Positions 41,786 through 48,506 of a stretch of 64,000 bases of DNA are shown piece by piece. The notes beneath the pieces were generated by a model. It saw only the letters and a list, made by a program, of their open reading frames with translations. It was not told the origin of the DNA and did no database searches. Every line of letters begins with the position of its first letter. The stretch's first letter is position 1. The DNA lies in assembly GCA_963749895.1 (NCBI GenBank), contig CAVVOG010000003.1, positions 1 through 64,000 on the forward strand, in the 5' to 3' direction. This DNA is from AC-51 sp963749895 (GTDB taxonomy: Bacteria > Actinomycetota > UBA4738 > HRBIN12). A program made the translations under genes and the position numbers.

Positions 41786-42218
41786 CCGTGAAGGCCGCGC
41801 GCATCCCTTCTTGGTAGTGCGACTCGTTCTCGCCGTCCTCGATCTCGACGATGTTGCAGATCAGGACGTACGCGCCGGCGTCGAGATCGTAGGCGGCGGA
41901 CCGCGTCTCGCCGACCGGGAACTCCTCGATCTCGCCGATCACCTCGATACCGTCACCGTCTTCGAGCACCGCTCCGTCGTCGCCCGTCGGCAGGTCCGTG
42001 ACCGCGAGATCGGTCTTGATCACGACGAGTTCGTGCGGATCGTTCGGACCGTCGTTCGTGGCGTCGAAGGTGATCTCCCCCGCGCTCACGCTGCTCGTCG
42101 ACGGGCTCACCGCGAACTCCTGGAGCCCGACGTCGACCGTGGTGCCATCGTCGCCGCCGCACGCGGGCAGGAAGACCGCGATCGCGAAGACGACGGGTAG
42201 GACGGAGGTGCGCTTCAT
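41778..42218 (-). CDS. Cupredoxin-like lipoprotein
   Basis: 146 residues from ATG 42218 with GGGGGG upstream. Signal peptide 'SVLPVVFAIAVFLPACGGDD' with lipobox LPAC, so it is a lipoprotein on the outer membrane face. The rest resembles a plastocyanin/azurin-type beta sandwich: 'VGLQEFAVSPSTSSVSAGEI', 'NDPHELVVIKTDL' and 'GAYVLICNI ... SHYQEGMRAAFTV'. His, Cys, His and Met in this order match type-1 copper ligands. Likely role is copper binding or electron transfer outside the membrane, which is inference. Confidence 0.7.
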   Translation of the reverse strand: MKRTSVLPVVFAIAVFLPACGGDDGTTVDVGLQEFAVSPSTSSVSAGEITFDATNDGPNDPHELVVIKTDLAVTDLPTGDDGAVLEDGDGIEVIGEIEEFPVGETRSAAYDLDAGAYVLICNIVEIEDGENESHYQEGMRAAFTVT

Positions 42219-42298
42219 GCTGGACCCCCCTCGAGTCGGTCCGTGGATAGTGCGCCCCCCGAGAGGTCCGGCGCAACCCCACGTGCTCCGGGACGCGG

Positions 42299-42688
42299 TC
42301 AGCCTTCGAAGAGCGACGCGGGCACGTGGAGCCATCCGATGCTCGCGACGATCGCCAGGTCGATCGCGATCCCGATCGAGAGCCACGGATGGAAGAACAG
42401 CAGCATCAGCACGAGCGAGACACCGGACGCGATCAGCGCCGCGGGCTCCCAGATCGAGGCGTCCACCAGGAGCGCCACCCCCGCGACCACGAACGCCGCG
42501 GCCGTGACGACGGCGAACCCCCTGGCGACGGTCTTCGCGGCACCGGGCGTGAGGCCGAGGACCCTCGCGATCCACCGCGTCTCCGGCACGAAGGGGTACG
42601 TGGCGTCGTCCTGCGGCTTCGGCGCGAAGTACATCAGGTGCACGAGCCCGTGCGCGACCAGGAACAGCGCGACCGCGACGCGGATCAC
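42299..42688 (-). CDS. Small membrane protein, four predicted helices
   Basis: 129 residues from GTG 42688 (MIRVAVALFLVAHGLVHLMY). Hydrophobic segments at about 3-20, 52-75, 77-95 and 100-120; Arg/Lys mainly at loops. The first segment has two His (AHGLVHL), a pattern met in some haem- or metal-related small membrane proteins, but no family is certain. It lies 80 nt upstream of the lipoprotein on the same strand. Confidence 0.6.
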   Translation of the reverse strand: MIRVAVALFLVAHGLVHLMYFAPKPQDDATYPFVPETRWIARVLGLTPGAAKTVARGFAVVTAAAFVVAGVALLVDASIWEPAALIASGVSLVLMLLFFHPWLSIGIAIDLAIVASIGWLHVPASLFEG

Positions 42689-42810
42689 GATCGCATCCGA
42701 GGAGCCTTCACCACGGACATCCCCTCCTCCCCGAGCCCGCGCGAGGTGTCGATCACGCACGCGGACCAGATCGAAGCGTACCCGGCCGGGACCGTGACAC
42801 ACCACGCCGG

Positions 42811-42816
42811 TAGGGT
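42811..42816 (+). promoter_or_regulatory. -10-like TAGGGT, 7 nt before recQ
   Basis: TAGGGT, 7 nt, GTG. Suggests a leaderless recQ transcript; no good -35. Confidence 0.4.
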
Positions 42817-42823
42817 GAGCGCC

Positions 42824-44896
42824 GTGAGCGATCCGACGCCGGCCGACGCGCTCGGCCACCTCCGGCAGATGCTCGGACCGGGCGCCGGCTTCCGGCCCGG
42901 ACAGCTCGAGGCGATCGAGGCCGTCGCGGGCGACCGGGGCCGCGTCCTGCTCGTGCAGCGCACCGGCTGGGGGAAGTCCGCCGTCTACTTCATCGCGACG
43001 AAGCTGCTGCGCGAGCGGGGTGCCGGTCCGACCCTGCTCGTGTCGCCCCTGCTGGCGCTGATGCGCAACCAGATCGAGATGGCGACGCGCCTCGGCGTGC
43101 GCGCCGAGACGATCAACAGCACGAACCCCGACGAGTTCGAGCCGATCGTGCAGCGCCTCGTCGACGACCGGATCGACCTGCTCCTCGTGTCACCGGAGCG
43201 GTTCGCGAACGCCCGGTTCCGCGACCAGATGCTCTCGGTGATCGCCCGCACGGTCGGGCTGCTGGTCGTCGACGAGGCGCACTGCATCAGCGACTGGGGG
43301 CACGACTTCCGCCCCGACTACCGTCGCATCGTGCGCGTGCTCGAGGCACTGCCGAGCGACGTCCCGGTGCTGTGCACCACCGCCACCGCGAACGACCGCG
43401 TGATCGCCGACATCACCGAGCAGCTGGGCGACGAGCTGCGGACCTCCCGCGGCACGCTCGACCGCGAGAGCCTCGCGCTCGCCGTCGCCGAGGTGCCGAG
43501 CCAGGCCGAGCGGATGGCGTGGCTCGCGCAGACCCTCCCGGACCTCGAGGGTTCGGGGATCGTCTACGTGCTCACGATCGCCGACGGCGAGCGGGTCGCC
43601 GCGTTCCTGCGTCGGCGGGGGATCGAGGCCGAGGCCTACAGCGGCGCGACCGACCATGACGACCGCGTCCGCCTGGAGCAGGCCCTGCTCGCGAACGAGC
43701 TGAAGGCGCTCGTCGCGACCTCGGCGCTCGGGATGGGCTTCGACAAGCCGGATCTGGGCTTCGTGATCCACTTCCAGTCACCGGGGTCGCCGATCGCCTA
43801 CTACCAGCAGGTCGGGCGTGCGGGGCGGGCGCTCGACCATGCGCCGGTGGTCCTGCTGTGCGGCGTCGAGGACCGGGAGATCCAGGACTACTTCATCGAG
43901 ACGGCGTTCCCGCCCAAGGCGCAGGCCGAGGAGATCGTGTCGCTCCTCGCGTCGGCGCCCGCCCCGATGTCGCTCAACGAGTTGATGGCGGCGGTGAACG
44001 TCCGGCGCGCGCGGCTGGAGTCGATGCTCAAGGTGCTCGAGGTCGACGGCGGTGTCGCGCGCGAGCGCGGCGGCTACGTGGGCACCGCCGAGGGGTGGCA
44101 GTACCCGACCGAGCGCGTCGAGCACATCACCGCGCTCCGCCGCCACGAGCAAGCCGCGATGCGCGCCTACGCGCGGCACGAGGGCTGCCTGATGGAGTTC
44201 CTCCGCCGCGAGCTGGACGACCCCGGCGCCGAGCCGTGCGGCCGGTGCATGAACTGTTCGGGGACGCCGCTGAAGGTAGAGGTCGACGAGCCGCTGCGGG
44301 TGGCCGCCCGCGAACACCTCCGCGGGTTCGACCTGTTCGTCGAGCCACGCAAGCAGTGGCCCTCGGGGATGGGTCCGGCGATGCCGAAGGGGCGGATCGC
44401 GACCGAGGAGCGCGCCGAGGTCGGTCGTGCCCTCGCGGTCGTCGGCGACGGGGGTTGGGGGCGGCTCGTGGCGTCCGGTCGCGGCGAGGACGAGCGCTTC
44501 GCCGACGACCTGGTGGCCGCCTCGGCGGCGCTGATCCGCGATCGCTGGCGGCCCGACCCGGCGCCCACCTGGGTGACGTGCGTGCCCTCGATGACGCATC
44601 CGGACCTGGTGCCGGACCTCGCACGCCGGCTCGCGGAGACGCTCGGGTTGCCCCTGCACGAGGCCGTACGCAAGGTCGGCGAGAACCAGCCGCAGGCCGC
44701 CATGCACAACAGCGCGCAACAGGTGCGCAACGTCTGGGATGCGTTCGAGGTGAGCGACGTCCCCGACGGCCCGGTCCTGCTCGTCGACGACCTTGCCGAC
44801 TCGAAGTGGACGCTCACGGTGGTCGCCCGCGCGCTCCGTGTGGCAGGCAGCGGGCCGGTGCATCCGTTCGTGCTCGCCACGGCGATCGCCGGCTGA
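42824..44896 (+). CDS. recQ: RecQ-family helicase with C-terminal phosphoribosyltransferase-like domain
   Basis: 690 residues from GTG 42824. Helicase core: 'GFRPGQLEAIEAVAGDRGRV', Walker A 'QRTGWGKSAVYF' (about 45-56), DEAH box 'LLVVDEAHCISDWGHDFRPD' (about 147-166), motif VI 'YYQQVGRAGRALDHAPVVLL'. A zinc site follows (Cys near 455 and CGRCMNC near 472-478). After about 530 the sequence is no RQC or HRDC domain; it reads like a ComF-type phosphoribosyltransferase: 'TWVTCVPSMTHPDLVPDLAR' and 'VLLVDDLADSKWTLTVVARA', the PRPP loop. Such fusions are known in Actinomycetota; the function of the second domain is unclear. Confidence 0.85.
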   Translation: MSDPTPADALGHLRQMLGPGAGFRPGQLEAIEAVAGDRGRVLLVQRTGWGKSAVYFIATKLLRERGAGPTLLVSPLLALMRNQIEMATRLGVRAETINSTNPDEFEPIVQRLVDDRIDLLLVSPERFANARFRDQMLSVIARTVGLLVVDEAHCISDWGHDFRPDYRRIVRVLEALPSDVPVLCTTATANDRVIADITEQLGDELRTSRGTLDRESLALAVAEVPSQAERMAWLAQTLPDLEGSGIVYVLTIADGERVAAFLRRRGIEAEAYSGATDHDDRVRLEQALLANELKALVATSALGMGFDKPDLGFVIHFQSPGSPIAYYQQVGRAGRALDHAPVVLLCGVEDREIQDYFIETAFPPKAQAEEIVSLLASAPAPMSLNELMAAVNVRRARLESMLKVLEVDGGVARERGGYVGTAEGWQYPTERVEHITALRRHEQAAMRAYARHEGCLMEFLRRELDDPGAEPCGRCMNCSGTPLKVEVDEPLRVAAREHLRGFDLFVEPRKQWPSGMGPAMPKGRIATEERAEVGRALAVVGDGGWGRLVASGRGEDERFADDLVAASAALIRDRWRPDPAPTWVTCVPSMTHPDLVPDLARRLAETLGLPLHEAVRKVGENQPQAAMHNSAQQVRNVWDAFEVSDVPDGPVLLVDDLADSKWTLTVVARALRVAGSGPVHPFVLATAIAG

Positions 44897-44952
44897 GCGC
44901 CGATCCAGCGATCCGGCATGCCATCGACCGGGACACCTCGAAGAGGTGAGAT

Positions 44953-45005
44953 ATCGACATCTATCGATCTGTCTGCTAACTTGTCCTCCATCGATAGATA
45001 TCGAT
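44953..45005 (+). promoter_or_regulatory. arsR promoter bracketed by two operator arms
   Basis: ATCGACATCTATCGAT (44953-44968) and ATCGATAGATATCGAT (44990-45005) are inverted copies with 15 of 16 matches. Between them lies a promoter: TCGACA (44954-44959), 17-nt spacer, TAACTT (44977-44982). An ArsR dimer on either arm would cover the -35 or the start site. Confidence 0.7.
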
Positions 45006-45037
45006 GGACCGAGTCGACACGGAAGGGGAGGCCCCCG

Positions 45038-45175
45038 ATGGCACGGGACACCTGGAAGATCTGGAAGCGAGCGGAGATCCGGCTCGGCGCCGCGTGCGAC
45101 GCGTCCTGCCGCCTCGACGAGCGCACGACGGTCGACCGAACGACGGCGACGATCCTCACCACGAGGGTCCGATGA
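45038..45175 (+). CDS. 45-aa cysteine-containing peptide, first gene of the ars operon
   Basis: ATG 45038 follows GGAAGGGGAGG (45021-45031), the strongest ribosome site nearby, and the TGA overlaps the arsR ATG (ATGA). The peptide MARDTWKIWKRAEIRLGAAC continues DASCRLDERTTVDRTTATIL. Nearly every codon ends in G or C, whereas the overlapping frame used by longer ORF calls does not. Two Cys in CDASC could bind As(III) or another metal. No family recognised. Role may be translational coupling of arsR or metalloid sensing; both are inference. Confidence 0.6.
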   Translation: MARDTWKIWKRAEIRLGAACDASCRLDERTTVDRTTATILTTRVR

Positions 45176-45540
45176 CCCGCCGGACGCTCATGGTCCTGGA
45201 GCCCGACTCGGCGGCGGCCTGCTGCGCGCCGCTCGCCGCCCCGGGTCTCACCGACGCCGAGGCCGAGGCGACGGCGCGGTTGTTCAAGGCGCTGTCCGAC
45301 CCCGCGCGGGTCAAGATCGTGAACCTGCTCGCCACGACCGGCGAGCCGGCGTGTGGATGCGACCTGGAAGAGCCGCTCGGTCTGTCGCAGCCCACGGTGA
45401 GCTTCCACCTCAAGAAGCTCGCCGACGCCGGGTTGCTCGACCGCGAGAAGCGAGGGGTCTGGGTGTACTGGTCGCTGAACCGCGAGGCCGCGCGTCGCGT
45501 GGAGGACGTCATGAGGCTGGAACGGAAGGAGATCCGATGA
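45172..45540 (+). CDS. arsR: ArsR-family metalloregulator
   Basis: 122 residues, ATG overlapping the small peptide's stop. Winged HTH: 'FKALSDPARVKIVNLLATTG', 'LGLSQPTVSFHLKKLADAGL', 'LLDREKRGVWVYWSLNREAA'. Cys61 and Cys63 (ACGCDL) correspond to the CVCDL arsenite site of E. coli ArsR, and a Cys pair sits at residues 17-18. It should leave its operator (44953-45005) when As(III) binds. arsM follows in an ATGA overlap. Confidence 0.9.
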   Translation: MTRRTLMVLEPDSAAACCAPLAAPGLTDAEAEATARLFKALSDPARVKIVNLLATTGEPACGCDLEEPLGLSQPTVSFHLKKLADAGLLDREKRGVWVYWSLNREAARRVEDVMRLERKEIR

Positions 45541-46301
45541 GCGAGCTGCAGGAGCAGGTGCGGGAGCGGTACGCGCAGGCGGCGATCGCTGTCCGTGAGG
45601 GCGCGGCGTCGAGCTGTTGCGACCCGGGGTGCTGCGACCCGCGGGCCGATGCGCTCGACATCGGGTCCGACGTCTTCGGCGCGAACCTCTACGCGGGCGA
45701 CGACCTGGCCGGCCTGCCCCAGGAGGCGGTGCTCGCGAGCCTGGGGTGCGGCAACCCGTTCGCGGTGGCGGAGCTCCGGGAGGGGGAGACGGTGCTGGAC
45801 CTCGGCTCCGGTGGTGGGATCGACGTCTTGTTGTCGGCGAAGCGGGTCGGGAACAGCGGGTTCGCCTACGGGCTCGACATGACCGACGAGATGCTGGAGC
45901 TCGCCCGGGCGAACCAGGCGAAGACGGGCGCGACGAACGTGGAGTTCCTGAAGGGCGAGATCGAGGCCGTTCCGCTGCCGGACTCGAGCGTCGACGTCGT
46001 GATCTCGAACTGCGTGATCAACCTGTCGACCGACAAGCCTCGGGTCTTCGCCGAGGTGGCCCGCGTGCTGCGCCCGGGCGGCCGGGTGGGCGTGTCCGAC
46101 GTGGTGGCCTCCGACGACCTGTCGCCGAACGAGCGCGCCGAACGCGGCTCGCACGTCGGGTGCATCGCGGGCGCCCTGTCGTTCTCGGAGTACCGCGCCG
46201 GGCTCGAGGCCGCGGGGCTCGTCGAGGTCGAGGTGGAGCCGACCCACGAGGTCGCCGACCGGATGTTCGGGGCGGTGATCCGCGCCCGGAAGCCGGTCTG
46301 A
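45537..46301 (+). CDS. arsM: Arsenite S-adenosylmethionine methyltransferase
   Basis: 254 residues. SAM-binding motif 'VLDLGSGGGIDVLLSAKRVG'. The three arsenite-binding Cys regions are in place: 'SLGCGNPFAV' (Cys71), 'VISNCVINLS' (Cys159) and 'HVGCIAGALS' (Cys209). An additional N-terminal cluster CC-x3-CC (27-28 and 32-33) resembles that of other ArsM. It methylates As(III), leading to volatile or less-retained methylarsenicals. Coupled to arsR (ATGA). Confidence 0.93.
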   Translation: MSELQEQVRERYAQAAIAVREGAASSCCDPGCCDPRADALDIGSDVFGANLYAGDDLAGLPQEAVLASLGCGNPFAVAELREGETVLDLGSGGGIDVLLSAKRVGNSGFAYGLDMTDEMLELARANQAKTGATNVEFLKGEIEAVPLPDSSVDVVISNCVINLSTDKPRVFAEVARVLRPGGRVGVSDVVASDDLSPNERAERGSHVGCIAGALSFSEYRAGLEAAGLVEVEVEPTHEVADRMFGAVIRARKPV

Positions 46302-46304
46302 GCT

Positions 46305-46334
46305 TTGACGGTCGGACGACCCCGCGCGTATCCT
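46305..46334 (+). promoter_or_regulatory. rplM-rpsI promoter
   Basis: TTGACG (46305-46310), 18-nt spacer, TATCCT (46329-46334), just 3 nt after the arsM stop. Strong consensus match. Confidence 0.75.
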
Positions 46335-46364
46335 GATGCGTCGGCCCGAGCGGGCCGACGCATC
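46335..46364 (+). promoter_or_regulatory. Perfect 14-bp inverted repeat over the rplM transcription start
   Basis: GATGCGTCGGCCCG (46335-46348), AG, CGGGCCGACGCATC (46351-46364). It begins right after the -10 and ends 5 nt before the rplM ATG, with no ribosome site in between. It could be an operator, an L13 autoregulatory leader or the arsM terminator. Confidence 0.65.
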
Positions 46365-46369
46365 CACGT

Positions 46370-47053
46370 ATGAAGACCTACTCGCCCAAGCCTGAGCACA
46401 TCGAGCACCGCTGGTACGTCGTCGACGCCAGCGGCCAGGTGCTGGGCCGCCTCGCCAGCGAGGTGGCCACGCTGCTGCGCGGCAAGCACAAGCCGATGTA
46501 CGCGCCGCACATGGACACGGGCGACCACGTGATCATCATCAACGCCGACAAGGTCGAGCTGACCGGCAACAAGGCCACCCAGAAGGTCGCGTACCGGCAC
46601 TCGGGCTATCCGGGCGGCATCAAGGGCGTCCGCTACGACGAGCTCCTCGCCGAGCGCCCCGTCGCGGCCGTGCAGAAGGCCGTCAGGGGCATGCTGCCGA
46701 AGAACCGTCTCGGCCGGCAGATGATCAAGAAGCTGCACGTCGTGCCCGGTCCCGAGCATCCCCACCAGGCGCAGAAGCCGGTGGAGCTCGCAGTGGGGGA
46801 GCGCCCGGCGTGGGATGGCCTTCCGACGCCCGCACCGAAGTCGGCGCCCGCACCGAAGTCGGCGCCCGCCGCGAAGGCGGCTCCGGTCGTCGAGGAGGAG
46901 GCGCCGAAGGAGGCGCCCGCCGAGAAGCCCGCCAAGAAGAAGGCTCCCGCCAAGAAGGCGGCGGCCAAGGAAGCGCCCGTCGCGGACGAGCAGGCGGCTG
47001 AGACCGCCGAGGCCCCCGCGACCGACGCCGAGACCGACACCACCGAGGAGTGA
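46370..47053 (+). CDS. rplM: 50S ribosomal protein L13 with long C-terminal tail
   Basis: 227 residues against about 145 usually. The core 'HRWYVVDASGQVLGRLASEV', 'GDHVIIINADKVELTGNKAT' and 'GMLPKNRLGRQMIKKLHVVP' is standard. From about 147 on there is a Pro/Ala/Lys tail with an exact repeat (APKSAP twice), then an acidic end (TDAETDTTEE). L13 initiates 50S assembly. The stop overlaps the rpsI GTG (GTGA). Confidence 0.96.
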   Translation: MKTYSPKPEHIEHRWYVVDASGQVLGRLASEVATLLRGKHKPMYAPHMDTGDHVIIINADKVELTGNKATQKVAYRHSGYPGGIKGVRYDELLAERPVAAVQKAVRGMLPKNRLGRQMIKKLHVVPGPEHPHQAQKPVELAVGERPAWDGLPTPAPKSAPAPKSAPAAKAAPVVEEEAPKEAPAEKPAKKKAPAKKAAAKEAPVADEQAAETAEAPATDAETDTTEE

Positions 47054-47457
47054 CACGCACCGTGGCCGTGACCCCAGCGAAGCTCACCACCGGACGCCGC
47101 AAGGAGGCGGTGGCTCGCGTTCGCCTGATCCCCGGCAGCGGTGGGTTCGTCGTGAACGGTCGTCCTCTCGATGAGTACTTCCCGACCCGGGTCCACCGCA
47201 TGGTGGCGAAGGCACCGCTCACGCTGATCGACCGCGAGAAGGACTACGACATCGCGGTCACGATCCGCGGTGGCGGCGTGGCCGGCCAGGCCGGCGCCGT
47301 GCGACTCGGCGTCGCCCGCGCGCTGATCGACCTCGACCCTGAGCTCCGCGCTCAGATGAAGGCCGAGGGCTACCTCATGCGCGACGCGCGTGAGAAGGAG
47401 CGGCGCAAGTACGGCCTCAAGAAGGCCCGCAAGGCGCCCCAGTACTCCAAGCGCTGA
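47050..47457 (+). CDS. rpsI: 30S ribosomal protein S9
   Basis: 135 residues from GTG 47050; a GTG four codons later is an alternative. 'TGRRKEAVARVRLIPGSGGF', 'GQAGAVRLGVARALIDLDPE' and the C-terminal 'KKARKAPQYSKR', whose tail touches P-site tRNA. Convergent with the DUF2007 gene 2 nt on. Confidence 0.97.
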   Translation: MTRTVAVTPAKLTTGRRKEAVARVRLIPGSGGFVVNGRPLDEYFPTRVHRMVAKAPLTLIDREKDYDIAVTIRGGGVAGQAGAVRLGVARALIDLDPELRAQMKAEGYLMRDAREKERRKYGLKKARKAPQYSKR

Positions 47458-47459
47458 CC

Positions 47460-47735
47460 TCAGTCCCGCTCGGCGGGAACCTCGGCTCCGTCCACGTCGA
47501 TCTCGACGTCCGCGTCTTCCTCGAGGGCGTACGCGCCCGACGCGACCGCATCGAGGACCGCTCGAGCCCGCGCGTCGTCATCGCCGTCGACGAACAGGTA
47601 CACGGGGCCGGCCCGGTACGGGCCTTCGCCTTCGCCCTTCAAGACCACGGCGATGTCCTCCGCCTCCAACCGGGCGCGGAGCAGTTCGCCCTCGATCGCG
47701 TCGCCCCCGGACCACACCCGCACGAGATCAGCCAT
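47460..47735 (-). CDS. DUF2007-type small protein
   Basis: 91 residues from ATG 47735 (MADLVRVWSGGDAIEGELLR). The family pattern is seen: one alpha/beta ACT-like unit with 'ARLEAEDIAVVLKGEGEGPY' and 'GPVYLFVDGDDDARARAVLD', then an acidic tail. DUF2007 proteins are thought to be signal-transducing or chaperone-linked, without proof. An in-frame ATG at 47753 is less likely. Confidence 0.7.
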   Translation of the reverse strand: MADLVRVWSGGDAIEGELLRARLEAEDIAVVLKGEGEGPYRAGPVYLFVDGDDDARARAVLDAVASGAYALEEDADVEIDVDGAEVPAERD

Positions 47736-47842
47736 ACGGGCATCGTGCCACACCGCCTCCGATACGGGGGCGCACCTCGTTCATCTGAGGTTCACCTTCG
47801 GGTGCCAGACTCCGCGCGACCCGGCGACGGAAGGGGTGAGGG

Positions 47843-48475
47843 ATGACCACCGGAGCGACGCTCCCGATCGACGTCCGCGCGCAGATCGTCGCGCAGGTCG
47901 CGAAGCTGTCCGGGGAGTTCGAGGGCATCTTCGGCAAGGAGACGATCCAGCGGTTCGTCGACGAGTCGCTCGAGCGGTGGCCCGATGCCACGGTCACGTC
48001 GCACCTGCCGCTGCTCGCGTACCGTTTCGCCCGTGAACGGCTGCGCGCCTACGGCATCGCGGAAGGGAAGATCGTGAAGGAGACACCCGAGGTCCTGTTC
48101 GTGTGCGTCCACAACGCGGGGCGCAGCCAGATGGCGGCCGGACTGCTCGCGAAGCACGCGGCGGGCCGCGTCGCGGTCCGTTCGGCGGGCAGCGCTCCGG
48201 CCGAGTCGATCAACCCTGCGGTCGCCGAGGCGATGGGCGAGGTCGGGGTCGACCTCTCGCAGGAGTTCCCGAAGCCGCTCACCGACGAGTTCGTCCGGGC
48301 CTCCGACGTGGTGATCACGATGGGGTGCGGCGATGCCTGCCCCGTGTTCCCGGGGAAGACCTACCTGGACTGGGAGCTCGACGACCCCGCCGGGTTGTCG
48401 GTCGAGCAGGTCCGGCCGATCCGCGACGAGATCGAGCGGCGGGTCCTCGCCCTGCTCGAGGAGCTGGTCGGCTGA
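47843..48475 (+). CDS. arsC: Arsenate reductase, LMW-phosphatase type, with N-terminal helical domain
   Basis: 210 residues; GGAAGGGGTGAGGG precedes the ATG. Residues 1-75 are a helical bundle found in actinobacterial ArsC. The catalytic P-loop is 'VCVHNAGRSQMAAG' (Cys88-x5-Arg94) and the resolving cysteines lie in 'TMGCGDACPVFPGKTYLDWE' (162 and 166). It reduces As(V) to As(III), the ArsM substrate, with thioredoxin or mycothiol as partner. It is separated from arsRM by rplM-rpsI and the DUF2007 gene, with own regulation unseen. Confidence 0.9.
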   Translation: MTTGATLPIDVRAQIVAQVAKLSGEFEGIFGKETIQRFVDESLERWPDATVTSHLPLLAYRFARERLRAYGIAEGKIVKETPEVLFVCVHNAGRSQMAAGLLAKHAAGRVAVRSAGSAPAESINPAVAEAMGEVGVDLSQEFPKPLTDEFVRASDVVITMGCGDACPVFPGKTYLDWELDDPAGLSVEQVRPIRDEIERRVLALLEELVG

Positions 48476-48492
48476 GCGACTCGTCGGTCCGG

Positions 48493-48498
48493 TAGCCT
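48493..48498 (+). promoter_or_regulatory. -10-like TAGCCT, 8 nt before glmM
   Basis: TAGCCT, 8 nt, ATG. No ribosome site between; leaderless transcript likely. Confidence 0.45.
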
Positions 48499-48506
48499 CC
48501 CCCGCG

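Noticed and set aside
44918..45037. Upstream extension of the 45-aa peptide to 44918
   Set aside because: It would start before the operator and promoter, so the transcript would not contain it.
45004..45540. Longer arsR form starting at 45004
   Set aside because: Its first 56 codons lack GC3 bias and overlap the better-supported small peptide; ATG 45172 fits ArsR length.
46335..46364. Simple intrinsic terminator for arsM
   Set aside because: No T run, and the repeat lies downstream of the rplM -10; a regulatory role is at least as likely, though termination is not excluded.
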